Shown here piece after piece: positions 1 to 10,965 of a DNA stretch of 64,000 nucleotides (positions are counted from its first letter, which is position 1; every line of letters starts with the position of its first letter). The notes under the pieces are model-generated. The model saw only the letters and a program-made list of their open reading frames with translations. It was not told where the DNA came from and did no database searches. The stretch is from Skeletonema tropicum (taxonomy: Eukaryota > Bacillariophyta > Thalassiosirophyceae > Thalassiosirales > Thalassiosiraceae). Made by a program: the position numbers and the translations under genes. Location: contig CM074141.1 of NCBI GenBank assembly GCA_037178625.1, positions 2,418,001 to 2,482,000 of the forward strand, given 5' to 3'.

Positions 1-47
1 CTCCAGCGAATGTTACGACTAGCGACGTTCATCATGGTCAACTAAAA

Positions 48-791
48 ATGACAGTGAATATTGCAACTGATGATGAAAAGTTGAACAGCAAGAAAGAGAG
101 AGCACCATCTGATAACATGTCAACTTCATCACAACCATCAAAGGCCTCTTCCTCCGATGCTAACACGTCTGATGCCAGATCTACATCTGCAGCGGTGAAT
201 TCCTCAGAGGAGAAAAATATCCAAGCGCAATCCGATCGAAAGCGAAAATCCTCATCGGATGGGGAGCCGGCTCCAAAGAAAGCTGCAAGAAAAAGCCGCA
301 TATGCTCAGCTGATGGATGTACAAATCATGCTAAGAATGGAGGAGTATGCATTAGGCACGGAGCAAAGGTTAAACGATGCAGCAGCGATGGATGTAAGAA
401 TATAGTTCAGATAGGAGGATTGTGCATTAGGCATGGGGCAAAGAAGAAGCGATGCAGCAGCGATGGATGCACAAACCATGTCGTCAGAGGAGGAGTGTGC
501 ATGAGGCATGGGGCAAAGATCAAACGATGCAGCAGCGATGGATGCAATAATTATGCCCAGATTGGAGGAGTGTGTAGAAGGCATGGAGCAAAGAAGAAAC
601 TATGCAATAGTGAAGGATGTACTAATAAAGCTAAGAATGGAGGAGTGTGCATTAGGCACGGCGCAAAGAAAAAGGTGAAACTATGCAGCAGTGATGGATG
701 TACAAATCAAGCTATTCGAGGAGGAGTATGTACCAAGCACGGGGCAAAAGTCTTTGCAATAGGCAAGGGTGCTCAAACCAAGCTGCCTTAG
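48..791 (+). CDS. WRKY19-like Cys/His repeat protein (247 aa, possibly 5' partial)
   Basis: The first ~85 residues are Ser/Lys-rich and low complexity, ending in a basic stretch that could act as a nuclear signal. Residues ~95-240 are six tandem ~25-residue repeats with spacing C-x4-C-x9-C-x2-H followed by G-A-K, for example CSSDGCTNHVVRGGVCMRHG. The regular Cys3His set suggests one zinc per repeat. This repeat is abundant in stramenopile genomes and is commonly annotated WRKY19-like because Arabidopsis WRKY19 carries a similar segment; no WRKYGQK motif is present. A DNA- or protein-binding nuclear role is inference. The ATG at 48 is the first in frame, but the frame is open back to the window edge, so the true start may lie upstream. 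The ORF ends right after the sixth repeat, where the repeat pattern continues in another frame (see next entry). Confidence 0.75.
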   Translation: MTVNIATDDEKLNSKKERAPSDNMSTSSQPSKASSSDANTSDARSTSAAVNSSEEKNIQAQSDRKRKSSSDGEPAPKKAARKSRICSADGCTNHAKNGGVCIRHGAKVKRCSSDGCKNIVQIGGLCIRHGAKKKRCSSDGCTNHVVRGGVCMRHGAKIKRCSSDGCNNYAQIGGVCRRHGAKKKLCNSEGCTNKAKNGGVCIRHGAKKKVKLCSSDGCTNQAIRGGVCTKHGAKVFAIGKGAQTKLP

Positions 792-913
792 GAGAAGTGT
801 GTCGGAGGTATGGGGAAAGACGAAAACAAAATGGAGCGCAGGTCAAAAGATGCAGCTATGTTGTAGGTACAAGTAGTAGGAAGAACAAAGTTAAATCAAG
901 AGTATGTACATAA
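752..913 (+). pseudogene. Frameshifted continuation of the WRKY19-like repeat array
   Basis: In the +1-shifted frame, just where the main ORF loses its pattern, translation gives CNRQGCSNQAALGEVCRRYG, a seventh repeat with the usual Cys spacing but Tyr replacing the zinc-binding His. It is followed by a barely recognisable eighth (…KRCSYVVG…). The shift lies near 750. Either a single-base indel truncated the protein and the tail is decaying, or the indel is a sequencing error. The lost His and the degenerate last unit favour real decay. Confidence 0.55.
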
Positions 914-1098
914 TAAAGGACATGCAAATCCGTTCGTACGTGAGGAATATCTATTCGAATCTCCGGCGAGAAAGTTTTGATTTCCCGCTGAGTAACAAAT
1001 AAACATACCCCATTATTTCATACTTTGTAGACAAGAATACTTAGGTTCCATATGAACACTATCCCCCTCCATCCTTCCTCCCAACTCGTAACTGCCCC

Positions 1099-2355
1099 TT
1101 ATTTCTTAGTATGCTTCCCAAAACCACCATAAACCACAACAATACTCTTTGGATCAATCATATAAACCTTCTTCCCATCCTCCAACGTAACCTCCCCCAA
1201 CGTCACCATGACCGTCCCACCATTCACCAACTTCTTCTTCTTGGAAATGTGCTCCACACTCCTTGGCAAAAACAATTGAAAGAACGAACGAAAGAACAAC
1301 GAGTGCCCCACCGCCACAATCACATCCTTATCACATTTCGACGAAAATACATCCGATGCAAACTGATTGAGACGAATCAATCCCGTTGAATCCAAAGCCT
1401 TGTTACCAGTGTGATATTGGGTATCCACCAATTTCGAAAATTTGTCCACTGGAACACCTGGAATATTCCTATCACACCACGTGGGATGAGCCACCCCCCG
1501 TGGTGGTAAAATAGTCTGCGCATCTGGATTAAATGATATCTCTTGTAATGATGGCAATAACAAGATATCATCACCAGCATGCTGTGCTGCAAATCGATCA
1601 CTTAATCCAATTGCCGCAGTGGATATTGCCCTACGTAAATTGGATGACACTACCATGGAATTATTCCCCTTGGCGTCTTTTTCATCAACACCTACATTCA
1701 ACAATTCACGAATGGCCATTTCCTCCCGTCCATCCAAAATGTTCCCACTACCCAAGCGAAGTTGTTCCTTTTGTAAAAATTTTCTCAATCCTTCAATCTG
1801 CGAAACGCCCTTGGTACTGAGTGCGCTATCAAAGAACCAACTTTGATCATCCTTCCCGGCTATGAAAAAGTAGGCCTCGGTTAACAATGCCTTGATCATG
1901 TTGGGAATGTAGAATAGAATGAAGAGGACAATGTTTCGTCCGCCGGGGTTGAAGGTGTCATTCCATGTGGATTCTCCGTGACGGATTAAAATGACAGTTT
2001 TGGATTGAAATGTCGTCTTATTATTTTTCAATGAGGACGATTCGTTAGTAGCGGTGCCGCCAAAGTCACTGCCAAAGTATTGCGAGGCATCATCCTTTGG
2101 AATGGAGAATTTTTTATCCTGAGAGAATGCCAGATAGAGAAATGTCTTGTAGAATAATTTACACTTGTTGATGGTGGCGGTGGGGTTGGAGAGGAGGCAG
2201 AGGAATGAGACGATGAGGAGCGGGCGCCGGATGGAGTGGAGGAGCCAGCTGATGTGGAAGAGGGTGTAGGCTGGGAGGGACGTTAGGGTGGCGAGGATGC
2301 TGGCCATGATAGTAGGGTTAGTGGTTGCTGATATGATGTGTATTACTCCTTGCAC
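1099..2355 (-). CDS. Histidine phosphatase (phosphoglycerate-mutase-like), membrane-anchored
   Basis: This is a single-exon ORF of 418 aa. Residues ~121-130 read VILIRHGEST, the RHG signature with the catalytic, phospho-accepting His (about H126). VSSNLRRAISTA (near 240) supplies the second phosphate-binding Arg, LQEISFNPDAQT the acidic region, and VIVAVGHSLFFRSF (near 350) the second catalytic His, so the family's core is complete. Residues ~17-60 are hydrophobic and may form a signal anchor or membrane hairpin. A second hydrophobic patch (IVLFILFYIPNMIKALL) sits between the RHG motif and the Arg motif, which is unusual. The substrate cannot be told. The ATG at 2355 is the first in frame; the Met at residue 17 (2307) is an alternative. 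It is divergent from the ATPase gene at 3440. Confidence 0.82.
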   Translation of the reverse strand: MQGVIHIISATTNPTIMASILATLTSLPAYTLFHISWLLHSIRRPLLIVSFLCLLSNPTATINKCKLFYKTFLYLAFSQDKKFSIPKDDASQYFGSDFGGTATNESSSLKNNKTTFQSKTVILIRHGESTWNDTFNPGGRNIVLFILFYIPNMIKALLTEAYFFIAGKDDQSWFFDSALSTKGVSQIEGLRKFLQKEQLRLGSGNILDGREEMAIRELLNVGVDEKDAKGNNSMVVSSNLRRAISTAAIGLSDRFAAQHAGDDILLLPSLQEISFNPDAQTILPPRGVAHPTWCDRNIPGVPVDKFSKLVDTQYHTGNKALDSTGLIRLNQFASDVFSSKCDKDVIVAVGHSLFFRSFFQLFLPRSVEHISKKKKLVNGGTVMVTLGEVTLEDGKKVYMIDPKSIVVVYGGFGKHTKK

Positions 2356-3439
2356 TTTATTTTTAATCTGCAGCTAGGCAATGACATGACACCTCTTTTT
2401 TTAAATTTTGTAGCGATGTCATCGTCGGCTCGTCATTGGCGTGCATGCGTGCAGAAGATTCATTGTGGCCCAACGCTTTCTGATGGTTTGCAAAGCGGTA
2501 CCACCTTCGCTTATAAATCACAGAAATAACCTGAAGTACTTATACCTATCTTCCACAACACACAACTCACAACTCATCACAGACCTTCAATTTTCTCATC
2601 AATACCTGCGATACCTCATGATGTTGTGTCTATCATATCATATCACCTCATTCTTTCTGCTCAAAATTTACCTCGTTCGCGCTGCTCCTCTACAACAGAT
2701 TTTTTTGTCATCGGAATAGTGAAGTAGAGAGTGACAGGCCGTCTCTCTCTCTCTCTTATTCGAAGGAAGAACAACAGAGTTAGATATATAGATACTTCTT
2801 ACTTCTCTCTAAAGAGAGAGGGATAGCGCCTGCAAGGCGCCTGCATCTGCTCCTGAATCCTGACATCATTATGCTACATCATGATGATTGATGATTGATG
2901 ATGGATGATGGATGATGGAGTAGAGAGGGGCGTGGGGCGGGGCTGGCGGGGGGTGAATGAGGGGTGAAGGTGAAGTTGGGGCTAAGTTGGGGCTGAGTTG
3001 GGTCCCAATATCGCTGTTTGTGATTTTGGCCTCCGTAATAAGTAGCATGATGGTTTTGTGAGTGAAACACCAAAACTTCTACTTGGGGGGCAGTTGGGGG
3101 GCTAAGTACGTAGGAATTATCCAGGAAAAAATCATCTAAATAAATCGCTTATCAATCGAATGGCTGGGTCAAAAAAGGTCAAAAACAGGGTTAGAAAGTG
3201 ATCAGCATTTTGAAGAAGTTGACCTGAACACTGAATGCTGGAACAGACACGAAAATAACACGCACGCTTTAGGCCTACTTGAATGACATATTGAACTTCT
3301 TCATTCACGTGTCTTTAAGTTAAAGCGTTTGCACGATGCATTAGTAATTAAGTAAGTACTTATGCCGAAGGCGCAAGCATAACAATACCAGTTATAACTT
3401 GCACCTATTGTACTTATATTTTGTGTCCATCTCGATCCG
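2356..3439. other. Intergenic region between divergent genes
   Basis: About 1.1 kb separates the histidine phosphatase (minus) from the ATPase (plus) and should hold both promoters. I see a CT microsatellite near 2740-2757, a GATGATG/GATGATT microsatellite at about 2881-2920, and a G-rich stretch (2925-3000) with repeated GGGGCT/GTTGGG runs. No clear core promoter motif or RNA gene is recognisable. Confidence 0.5.
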
Positions 3440-6400
3440 ATGTCTAACAAAAGCAGTCCAAATAATAGAAGTCCATTATTTGGCCTGAGCTCACCACTCT
3501 CAGAGTGGATTCGCTCCTTCAAAACGAAACTATTCGGTAATCAGAAACATCATCAGCCTTTAATTACTTTGCCCGATGATTATTTACTTTCAGCTCTGCA
3601 GATTGCCGTCTCACTTGCGGATCAGATTTGCAAAGCAGAAGAAGATGGTGAGTGTCAACAATCGCTCAAGCCTACGCCGGGCGCGGTAGATTGGATAGAT
3701 AGCATTGTAGTCATTACAGATGAGGACAGATCACCATCACCGTCATCGGATGCACATGGTGACGACAGAACTAAGATTCGAGCAGAAATATTGCCATCGT
3801 TTTTGTCCAATACGACCGATACTAATGATTCGGGACGAGCAAGAAATAATGGAATAATATATTCACTCGGGATTGTCTTTTATGAACTATTCTCAAGGGG
3901 GGAACGACCTACTGAGATTGAACCAAAACAAATAGTAGGAGATAGGAGTAGACCTGACGCTGACGGGTCTGAAATTCAACCTGGGGCGACGAATGGATTG
4001 TTAGAGAGCTTGGATTTGGATCCACTCCCCTTTGATCAAGAAGGTGATGGAACCATTGGTCTAGGAGCCTTCAGAGAAGTTGATCTTCATGGCGGTAATC
4101 TTCTCGCTCATCAAGATGAGTACAATAGTCTTTGGGGAAACGATGACATTGACGGGTCCCTGCACCTGCGTGGTCAAAATCCAAGGAAGAAAGAATCGGC
4201 AAGTAATGAGAACATTGTGTATGCGATGTCGGTGGAGACATTGAAAGATAAAGGAGTTCCGATATCTCTGTGTGATTTGATTTCCAATATGTTGGATGTA
4301 GCAGATGACAGACACGGGGGATCGGATGCTTATCGATCTATGTCAGATGTGAGGGACGACTTGCAGCTCATGCTTGATAAACCTGCGATCTATCTCTACG
4401 ATCAGGATATGGGGAGTTTATCAACGACTGGATTAAAATTTGGTGACACTCTCTACGGTAGAAAAGCCGAGCTGTCCACTATTATCGATGCTTACCGTCG
4501 GTCAGCGGTTGGTGAAAGCGAGTCGGTAGTAATATCCGGCAAATCAGGAACGGGCAAGTCATTTTTAGCGGTTGAAGTCGGGAAGTATGTGATTTCAAAC
4601 AGAGGCATCTTCTTGAATGGAAAGTTTGATCAACTGCAACAGGGCAAACCGTTCAGTGCATTGGCGTCGGCTTTCAACCACTTCTGCGATTATCTACTAC
4701 GCGACGGTACTCTTGCCCTTGCTTCAGTGAAGCAGAAATTGGTCCACCAGGTGCGTCGTATACTTGGAAGGGATGCATATTACTTGACCAAGCTTATACC
4801 CACGTTGGCAATCATTCTAGGGCTGGAAGAAATTTGCTGTAATCAGGATGAAGACAACGTCAACGCACAGAAGCGACTTCAAATGCTGCTATGTCAATTT
4901 GTGCAGGTGATATCCAATTCGTTTGCTGCCCCTGTAACTTTATTTCTCGATGACTTGCAGTGGGCAGATTCAGCATCTATCGCAGCTGTGAACCAGCTCT
5001 TACTTGGTGGCGGCCTCAACTCGAAGGATGTACATTTCTTCTTCTTAGGATGTCACCGGAAAGGAGAGGTTGACGGCGGAGTAAAAGATGAAGATATTCC
5101 GTCAACAAACGTCAAACTTGATTCTATAGACGAAGAGACATTGAGAACGATGGTCTCAGAAACTTTGTGCCTATCGCCGCGTCTTACGCGGACATTGTCG
5201 ACTATAATATACCACAAGACGAAGGGGAATCCACTTTTCGTCACTCGATTGATGATTTCGCTGAGCAAGGATGGTGTACTACGTCCAAGCTTGCGACGGC
5301 GACGGTGGGAGTGGGACGAAGAGAAGATCTTATGCCAGAAGCTGTCCTATGATGTAGCCGAGTTCCTATCGCACACACTTCTTGCGTTGCCCATTCATGT
5401 GAAATCAACACTGAGCATTTTGTCTTGTTTTGGATCATCGGTGAACAGTGCCTTCGTCAAGACACTTGAGAGGGCTCTCAACAAGAACTTACGTGGTGGC
5501 ATAGAAACAGCTGTTTCTGAAGGATTACTCGACAAGATAGACGATCAATATCGTTTCAGTCACGACCGCATCCAAGAGGCTGCTTACAACATGATGAATT
5601 GCCTTGATCGGTGCCGCTTTCATTTCACTTATGGTATGGCTTTAGCCCCTTTGCACGATGAAGAGGACGGCTTTCTCTTCACTGCTGTAAGTCAACTCAA
5701 TTTAGCGGGTCCTGAAGCCGTTGAAGAGGAAAGGCAATACGCTTTTGTTGCAAATCTCAATCTCAGGGCCGGGAAGAAGGCAATGGAGATGTCCGATTTT
5801 GAAGCAGCTTACTCGTACTTTGATAACGGGATCACGTTTCTACGGAAAGAGCACTGGAAGGAGCACTACACGTTGAGTTTAGAGTTGTTTAACTTGGCTG
5901 CGAACTGTGCCTTCGCGAACGGCGATACCATCAGCTTGAAACTTTTGTCTCAACAAGTTTCGAAAAAGGCTCAGTCATTTGAGGACACACTCAACGTTAC
6001 TTATTTCATCACATGTTCTCTGGCATATTCATCAAGGCTACCAGTATCAGTTGAAAAGGGGCTTGATATTTTGTCGCAGCTGGGCATTGATTTGCGAAGG
6101 TGCGGATCGAGTATAGAAGCTTGCGTGAAAGAAACAAAAGATCTGCTTTCGCCTTACACTTATGATGAATTATTGAATACGAGAAGAATGACTGACTCAA
6201 CAATGACTATGGCAATGAAATTCCTAAGCAAGTTGATGGTAGGAATGGGTCTAATTAAGCCTGAATCAGCGCCGTATGTGGCGAAACAAATCATTCAACT
6301 GTCTGTAGACCATGGCATGAATCCTGTGTCTGCATTAGGGTTTGCGCACTTTGGCTCGTATGCAGCTAAGCTTGGAGATATCAGTGGAGGATATGACTAC

Positions 6401-7622
6401 GTGAAACTGGCTTGTTCGTTGCTGGACAAATTAGGGTCAAGAGAAAACGCTGGTGAGGTCAAAGCTCTACGAACACAAGTCGTATCATACATGGAGCCGC
6501 TTCAAGCTACACTGGCATATCATAATGAGGGATACGCTGCTGCAATAGCATCTGGTGATATCATCCAAGCAGCTCTCAACATCTACGTAGGTTATTTATC
6601 CATTTTCTATGCTGGTGTGAAGCTACAAACCACAAGAGAAAAAGGAGAAGAAGTAATTAACTTCATACGGGGAAAAAATATGGTGATATTCTTGAGAGAA
6701 ATGCAACTCATGCAGCATTCTGTACTCAAGTTGATTGGAATAGATGAAGAACCAAAGCCCAGTTCGGCCGAGGAAGAAAGTATTCTCGCAACAAAGAACG
6801 GTAACATCAAGATCACACACTTCTTCCATAAGTCATACATCAGCTTCATGTTTCGATTGTACGATGATACCAAAAGCTATGCCGAGAAGTTCTTAGGTTG
6901 CGTCACTAGCAGTGCTGTTCCCAATTTGCTAGTCTCACAATCTTTTCATGCATTCTATGTTGGTCTCATTTCATTCTGGGTGGCGAGACACTCGAGAGAC
7001 GGAGACAAATGGCACGAAAGAGGCAACAAATCCAAACTGGCTTTGAGGAAATGGGCAGAAACGTGTCAGTGGACATTTGAGAATAAATGGTACTTATTGG
7101 AGGCAGAGGAAGCATTTTCCAATAGTAACTTCGATGACGCTAAAATGTACTATGAGAAGGCTGTATCATCAGCCAAAGCTCACAAGGTAAGATGAACAGA
7201 ATGCGTATGCTTTCACATTGGCTCATACCATGGTGTCGTATAAGTACTCACTTGTTTTCTGGTATGTAATGTATTATTTACTTAGTTTGTACAGGAAGAA
7301 GCCTTGTCCTGTGAGTTGGCAGCTTATTTCTACTTGGATAGAGGGGAGGTCAACGTTGCAGCTGATTACTGTTTGCTTGCACATGAAAGGTATCAAGAAT
7401 GGGTGAGTAGTTCACTCACTTTGATTTCTATCTTTCTCTCTGTCTATCAATTGATGATTTGGTCTCAAATCTTTGTCGACCTCTTTACAGGGTGCAATTG
7501 GGAAGTGTACAAGTTTGTTCAAGTTCTTTGGTAACATCATGAAAGATCGTGCGGGTTCAAGCGCTGCAATCGCTGCTGGTGTTCAGTCTGATCTAGCTCA
7601 CCTACTTGTTTCCTTAGAATAG
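3440..7622 (+). CDS. AAA ATPase / helical-repeat signalling protein, three exons (~1328 aa)
   Basis: Exons are 3440-7186, 7295-7402 and 7491-7622. Both introns (108 and 88 bp) are GT-AG and all joins keep phase 0. The N-terminal third has a short piece resembling a protein-kinase C-lobe (GIIYSLGIVFYELFSRGERP, about residues 134-153) without an N-lobe or catalytic loop, so any kinase domain is degenerate. A module resembling AAA_16 follows: GRKAEL, P-loop GKSGTGKS at about 366-373, Walker B LFLDDLQWAD near 500-510, and KTKGNPLF. The rest is helical, TPR-like sequence, as in STAND-type ATPases. Relatives often carry C-terminal cyclase or histidine-kinase domains; here the protein stops without one. 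A signalling scaffold or switch role is inference. Confidence 0.8.
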
Positions 7623-7984
7623 ATTTCGACTGAAGTGAATGAAGGGCAGCTGTTCGTTCATCAATTTGTTGGCATTTGCCGAAGCTGCCATAACGTGTTG
7701 GTGCAACTGAAAATATCTCCAAGTCTGGTAGGAATTGCGTACATAGTACATACCTCTTGTTCGTAAAGAACTGGGCCTATGTCAAACGAATGGATTATGT
7801 TGGAGATCAAGTGATAATTGGTGGTAGGCATGATGCTATTGATAAATTTTGATTTAATAATCGTCCTCTCTCAACGTATGTACTAATTCTATCAAAACTT
7901 CAGTATCATATCCCTTGCACTAAACTATAAGTATTACTTCCCAAACATTGGACGAGACGACAAATCACAAACTTATTATGTCAT
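7623..7984. other. Intergenic sequence
   Basis: This is AT-rich sequence after the ATPase stop codon. No ORF, repeat or RNA gene is evident. Confidence 0.4.
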
Positions 7985-8262
7985 CTTGAGATCGAGGTGT
8001 GTCCCCTGTCCCCTCTTGGTATATGAATGTGATGATTCCAAAGAGTCAAAGCTGAAAGTGTAGTAGTTTGTAATGCTGTCAGATGAACTTGACCATCGGC
8101 TTCGGCATCCGGATAAAATAGATAAGTTGCTAAATATTTTTTCGAATCTATCTTGAAGTTCAAGCCACATTGCATGTCAGATCACGCTTATCTTTCCAAT
8201 CTCTCCCTTGAACTGCATACATACATATCTTGCTCCTCTTCGACAGTGATCAACAGATCTCA
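7985..8262 (+). repeat. Upstream copy of the subtilase 3' flank (direct repeat)
   Basis: This segment matches 9489-9797, the region downstream of the subtilase stop codon, with modest divergence. Shared landmarks include the GATCGAG stretch, TCCTCTTGGTATAT, TCCGGATAAAATAGATAAGT and ATCTTTCCAATCTCTC. Because it repeats the 3' flank of the protease gene but sits upstream of it, it is most simply the tail of a lost upstream tandem copy. Confidence 0.7.
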
Positions 8263-8381
8263 ATTTGCTTGACGCGTACCAGAACCATCTGCTTTTTCAG
8301 TTTGTATCACTTGCTTTATCGTAGAGAAGCAAGGTGCTCGGTAGTTGAATTCACAAGAAATAATAAGTAAAGCAGCAAGTT

Positions 8382-9490
8382 TGGCATCGCTATGGAACTC
8401 CTCTATCTGAGGATAACCATGGTACTCATGTAGCAGGCACTATTCACATGATGGCACCTGAGGCAGAGATCTACGATTATCGTGTATTTGGTGCGGAAGG
8501 GAATGGAATAGATATCGGTATTGCAAGATCTATCAGACAGGCTGTGGCTGTGGAAGATGGATGCGATGTGATCAACATGTCTCTTGGAGGTCCATTTGCA
8601 AGCTGGGAAATCGGATGCGCTGTTAAATATGCTTACGAGAACAATGTTCCTATGATCGTCGCAGCTGGAAACGAAGGAGACGACAATATTCTCACAAACG
8701 AACGGAGGTAAGAAGTTTGCAGCGCGAATGTGAATGAAGCAGTAACTGCCATGTATATGTATGTCTATCTTGTTTGGCATGTCCCTTCACAGTCTCATAC
8801 TCATATCATCTAACCCTTCATCTTGCGTACCTCATGCCCGCATGCCCTTTTTTTGCTTCTGCTTCCATGAACACATGAATAGCTATCCTGCGATGAGGCC
8901 AGAGGTCATCAGCATCGCAGCAGTAGGCAAGTACAAGGGTCTTCCAACTGCATGGTTTTCCAACAGCTCAAGTCGACTATGCAGGTATCGGGGTGGACTT
9001 CCACAGTTTCAAGCCCGGCGGAGGACTTCATCAAATGAGTGGTAAGTCTGTCTATGTCTATGTCTATGTCTATGTCGAGAGAGATCTTATGCTTATGGTA
9101 GATAGTGTTTGCATTTGCATAAAGTTTGAATTCCCGGTGATATCTATCAGTATCAGTTCAAGCAATCCATTCTTGCTGCATTACCATTAGTAAGCATTAC
9201 CTCACAAAATTAATACTATCAATGCTTCCTTCTCTTCTCAATACATAGGAACTTCAATGGCTGCTCCCCACGTGTGTGGATTGGTCGCGGCTCTAATGAC
9301 CGAGGGTGGAAAGTACAGCGCCGTTATCAAACATGATGCAAGCCTCCGTAAGGTGCTCAATGAGAAGTATGTGAGAGATATCGGTGTGAAAGGACCTGAC
9401 AATGAGACTGGGCTTGGATTCCTTACTTTTCTTGATGAGTCTGAGGATGATTGGTTTTTGGGCAGCGATAAAGCTGCACTTGCACCTTGA
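8382..9490 (+). pseudogene. Subtilisin-like serine protease (peptidase S8), 5'-truncated and frameshifted
   Basis: Three exons are visible: ~8382-8707, 8883-9041 and 9249-9490, with GT-AG introns. Exon 1 encodes YGTPLSEDNHGTHVAGTI with the catalytic His, then DVINMSLGG and the oxyanion Asn motif VAAGNEG. Exon 2 encodes YPAMRPEVISIAAVGK and then, one frame off, VDYAGIGVDFHSFKPGGG. Exon 3 encodes GTSMAAPHVCGLVAAL with the catalytic Ser. The exon carrying the catalytic Asp is missing: upstream there is instead a copied 3' flank. A single extra base near 8970 breaks exon 2, and exon phases require this correction. Intron 2 holds a TCTATG microsatellite. It is probably a broken tandem copy of a secreted or vacuolar protease; a sequencing error could explain the frameshift but not the missing 5' part. 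Confidence 0.75.
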
Positions 9491-9797
9491 TCGAGATCGA
9501 GATCGAGATGTGTCCTCTCTTTCCTCTTGGTATATAATATGATGATTCCAAAAGCAAAAGGTCAAAGCTGAAAGTGAAAGTGTAGTAAGTAGTACAGTGC
9601 TGTCAGATTAACTTGACCGCCAATCCGGATAAAATAGATAAGTTGCTATCTTCCGAATCCGAATCTGATCTTGAACTTGAAGTCACATTGCATTGCAAGT
9701 GAGATCACACTATCTTTCCAATCTCTCTACTTGTGCTGCGTACAATACATACTGCTGTTTACAATACGTGCTTTCTCGTCAACAGTGATCACTATAA
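9489..9797 (+). repeat. 3' flank of the subtilase (direct repeat of 7985-8262)
   Basis: This non-coding segment begins at the subtilase stop codon with a short GATCGA tandem and matches the segment upstream of the gene. Together they mark the period of a tandem duplication. The match ends near ACAGTGATCA, where an unrelated ~850-bp segment begins. Confidence 0.7.
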
Positions 9798-10650
9798 AAC
9801 CACACTAGTGCGAGTTGTCGTGTGTCGTGACAAAACTGGCGAGGAGGTGGTGACACAAAACGAGTGGTAAATGACCACACTGCCGCATGCTTCGCTGCGG
9901 CAGTGTGGTCATACCACGAGTTTGGTCACCACACTCTCACCAGTTGCGTCACGCGTACACGCAACGAGCACGATTGGGGTTTTATTTGTGAAGCGAGGGG
10001 GTTGATTTAAGCAAGGAGTGTGTGGTCTAAAATTGCTTTACACACCGACCCCGAACGCTTTGACATTAAATGAATTAAGTTTACCAAGTTTGAATAAAAA
10101 ACCACTTCTCTGGCAAAGTTTAACATGCCTTGCGCTTTTGATTTTACTCTTGTTGCGCTTTCATTCTTGTTCTTGTTCTTGTTCTTGTTCTTGTTTGCTC
10201 TTGTGCGCTTTCATTCATGTTTGCTCTTGATGAGCATTCCTTTTTTAGTTTGTAAGTAATCATTGCATCGTGTCGTCGTTCCATTCATGCTTCGTTGCAC
10301 TCAGCATTCATGGTGACAACGCACTCTTTGATGTTTGTTCTGTTGTTTGATGTCCATCTCATCGCATCCTTTGGAAGATGTCGTGTAGTTGTTCTCATTC
10401 TGCTTCGGCTTCGTTACACTCAGCATTTATGATAACAACTCACTCCAAGAATGTTGTCACTGGGTCGTCTTTTTATGACCACACTGTAAGTCGATGACCG
10501 CGGCCATTAGTGTCGATGGTGACGGTGGTTGACACTTCGATGACCACAACAGTGCTCGTTCGGCTGATGTGTCAAAAGCGTGAGTGGCGGTGTGTCAAGC
10601 GATTTGTGACCACACTCGACTGCATAAATCAACCTCATGGCGTCACATGT
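9798..10650. mobile_element. ~850-bp non-coding insertion inside the subtilase array
   Basis: In the upstream unit, the ACAGTGATCA motif is followed within ~15 bp by TTTGCTTGA; here the two are ~850 bp apart, so this segment is an insertion relative to the array. It has no credible ORF. The motif GACCACACT or ACCACACT recurs at about 9811, 9873, 9930, 10478 and 10610, and in reverse at 9902. It also holds a 17-bp perfect hairpin and a TTCTTG microsatellite (about 10165-10195). No clear terminal repeats were found, so the element class is unknown. Confidence 0.4.
9871..9912. repeat. Perfect 17-bp hairpin with 8-nt loop
   Basis: Stem 9871-9887 (ATGACCACACTGCCGCA) pairs exactly with 9896-9912; the loop is TGCTTCGC. 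Beyond a 2-nt bulge, GTGGT and ACCAC extend the pairing. The stem contains the GACCACACT motif that recurs across the surrounding insertion. Confidence 0.85.
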
Positions 10651-10654
10651 TTGC

Positions 10655-10858
10655 TTGAGTTTGAGCTTGAGCGTACCAGTACCAATACCATCTGCTCTTT
10701 CAGTATGTATCACTTGCTTTATCGTGGAGAAGCAAGCTGCTCGGTAGTAGACTACTCTCATGATGACACCTGAGGCAGAGATCTACGATTATCGTGTATT
10801 TGGTGCGGAAGGGGGAATGAAATAGATATCAGTATTGCAAGATCTATCAGACAGGTCC
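10655..10858 (+). pseudogene. Subtilase fragment, second tandem copy
   Basis: Similarity to 8263-8540 runs from GCGTACCAG…CCATCTGCT through the coding stretch for ACACCTGAGGCAGAGATCTA and GATCTATCAGACAGG. About 95 bp are missing internally, including the HGTHVAGT catalytic segment, and an extra G gives a frameshift after GGTGCGGAAG. It is therefore a non-functional remnant. Confidence 0.7.
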
Positions 10859-10965
10859 AAAGTAATTGTCAAATCAGCCGTATGTGCGGCAATATGTGAT
10901 AGACGACAGTGCCATTGAAGTAAAAGTTTTGTTAACATCGTCTTCATTACGTAACAACATCTACC

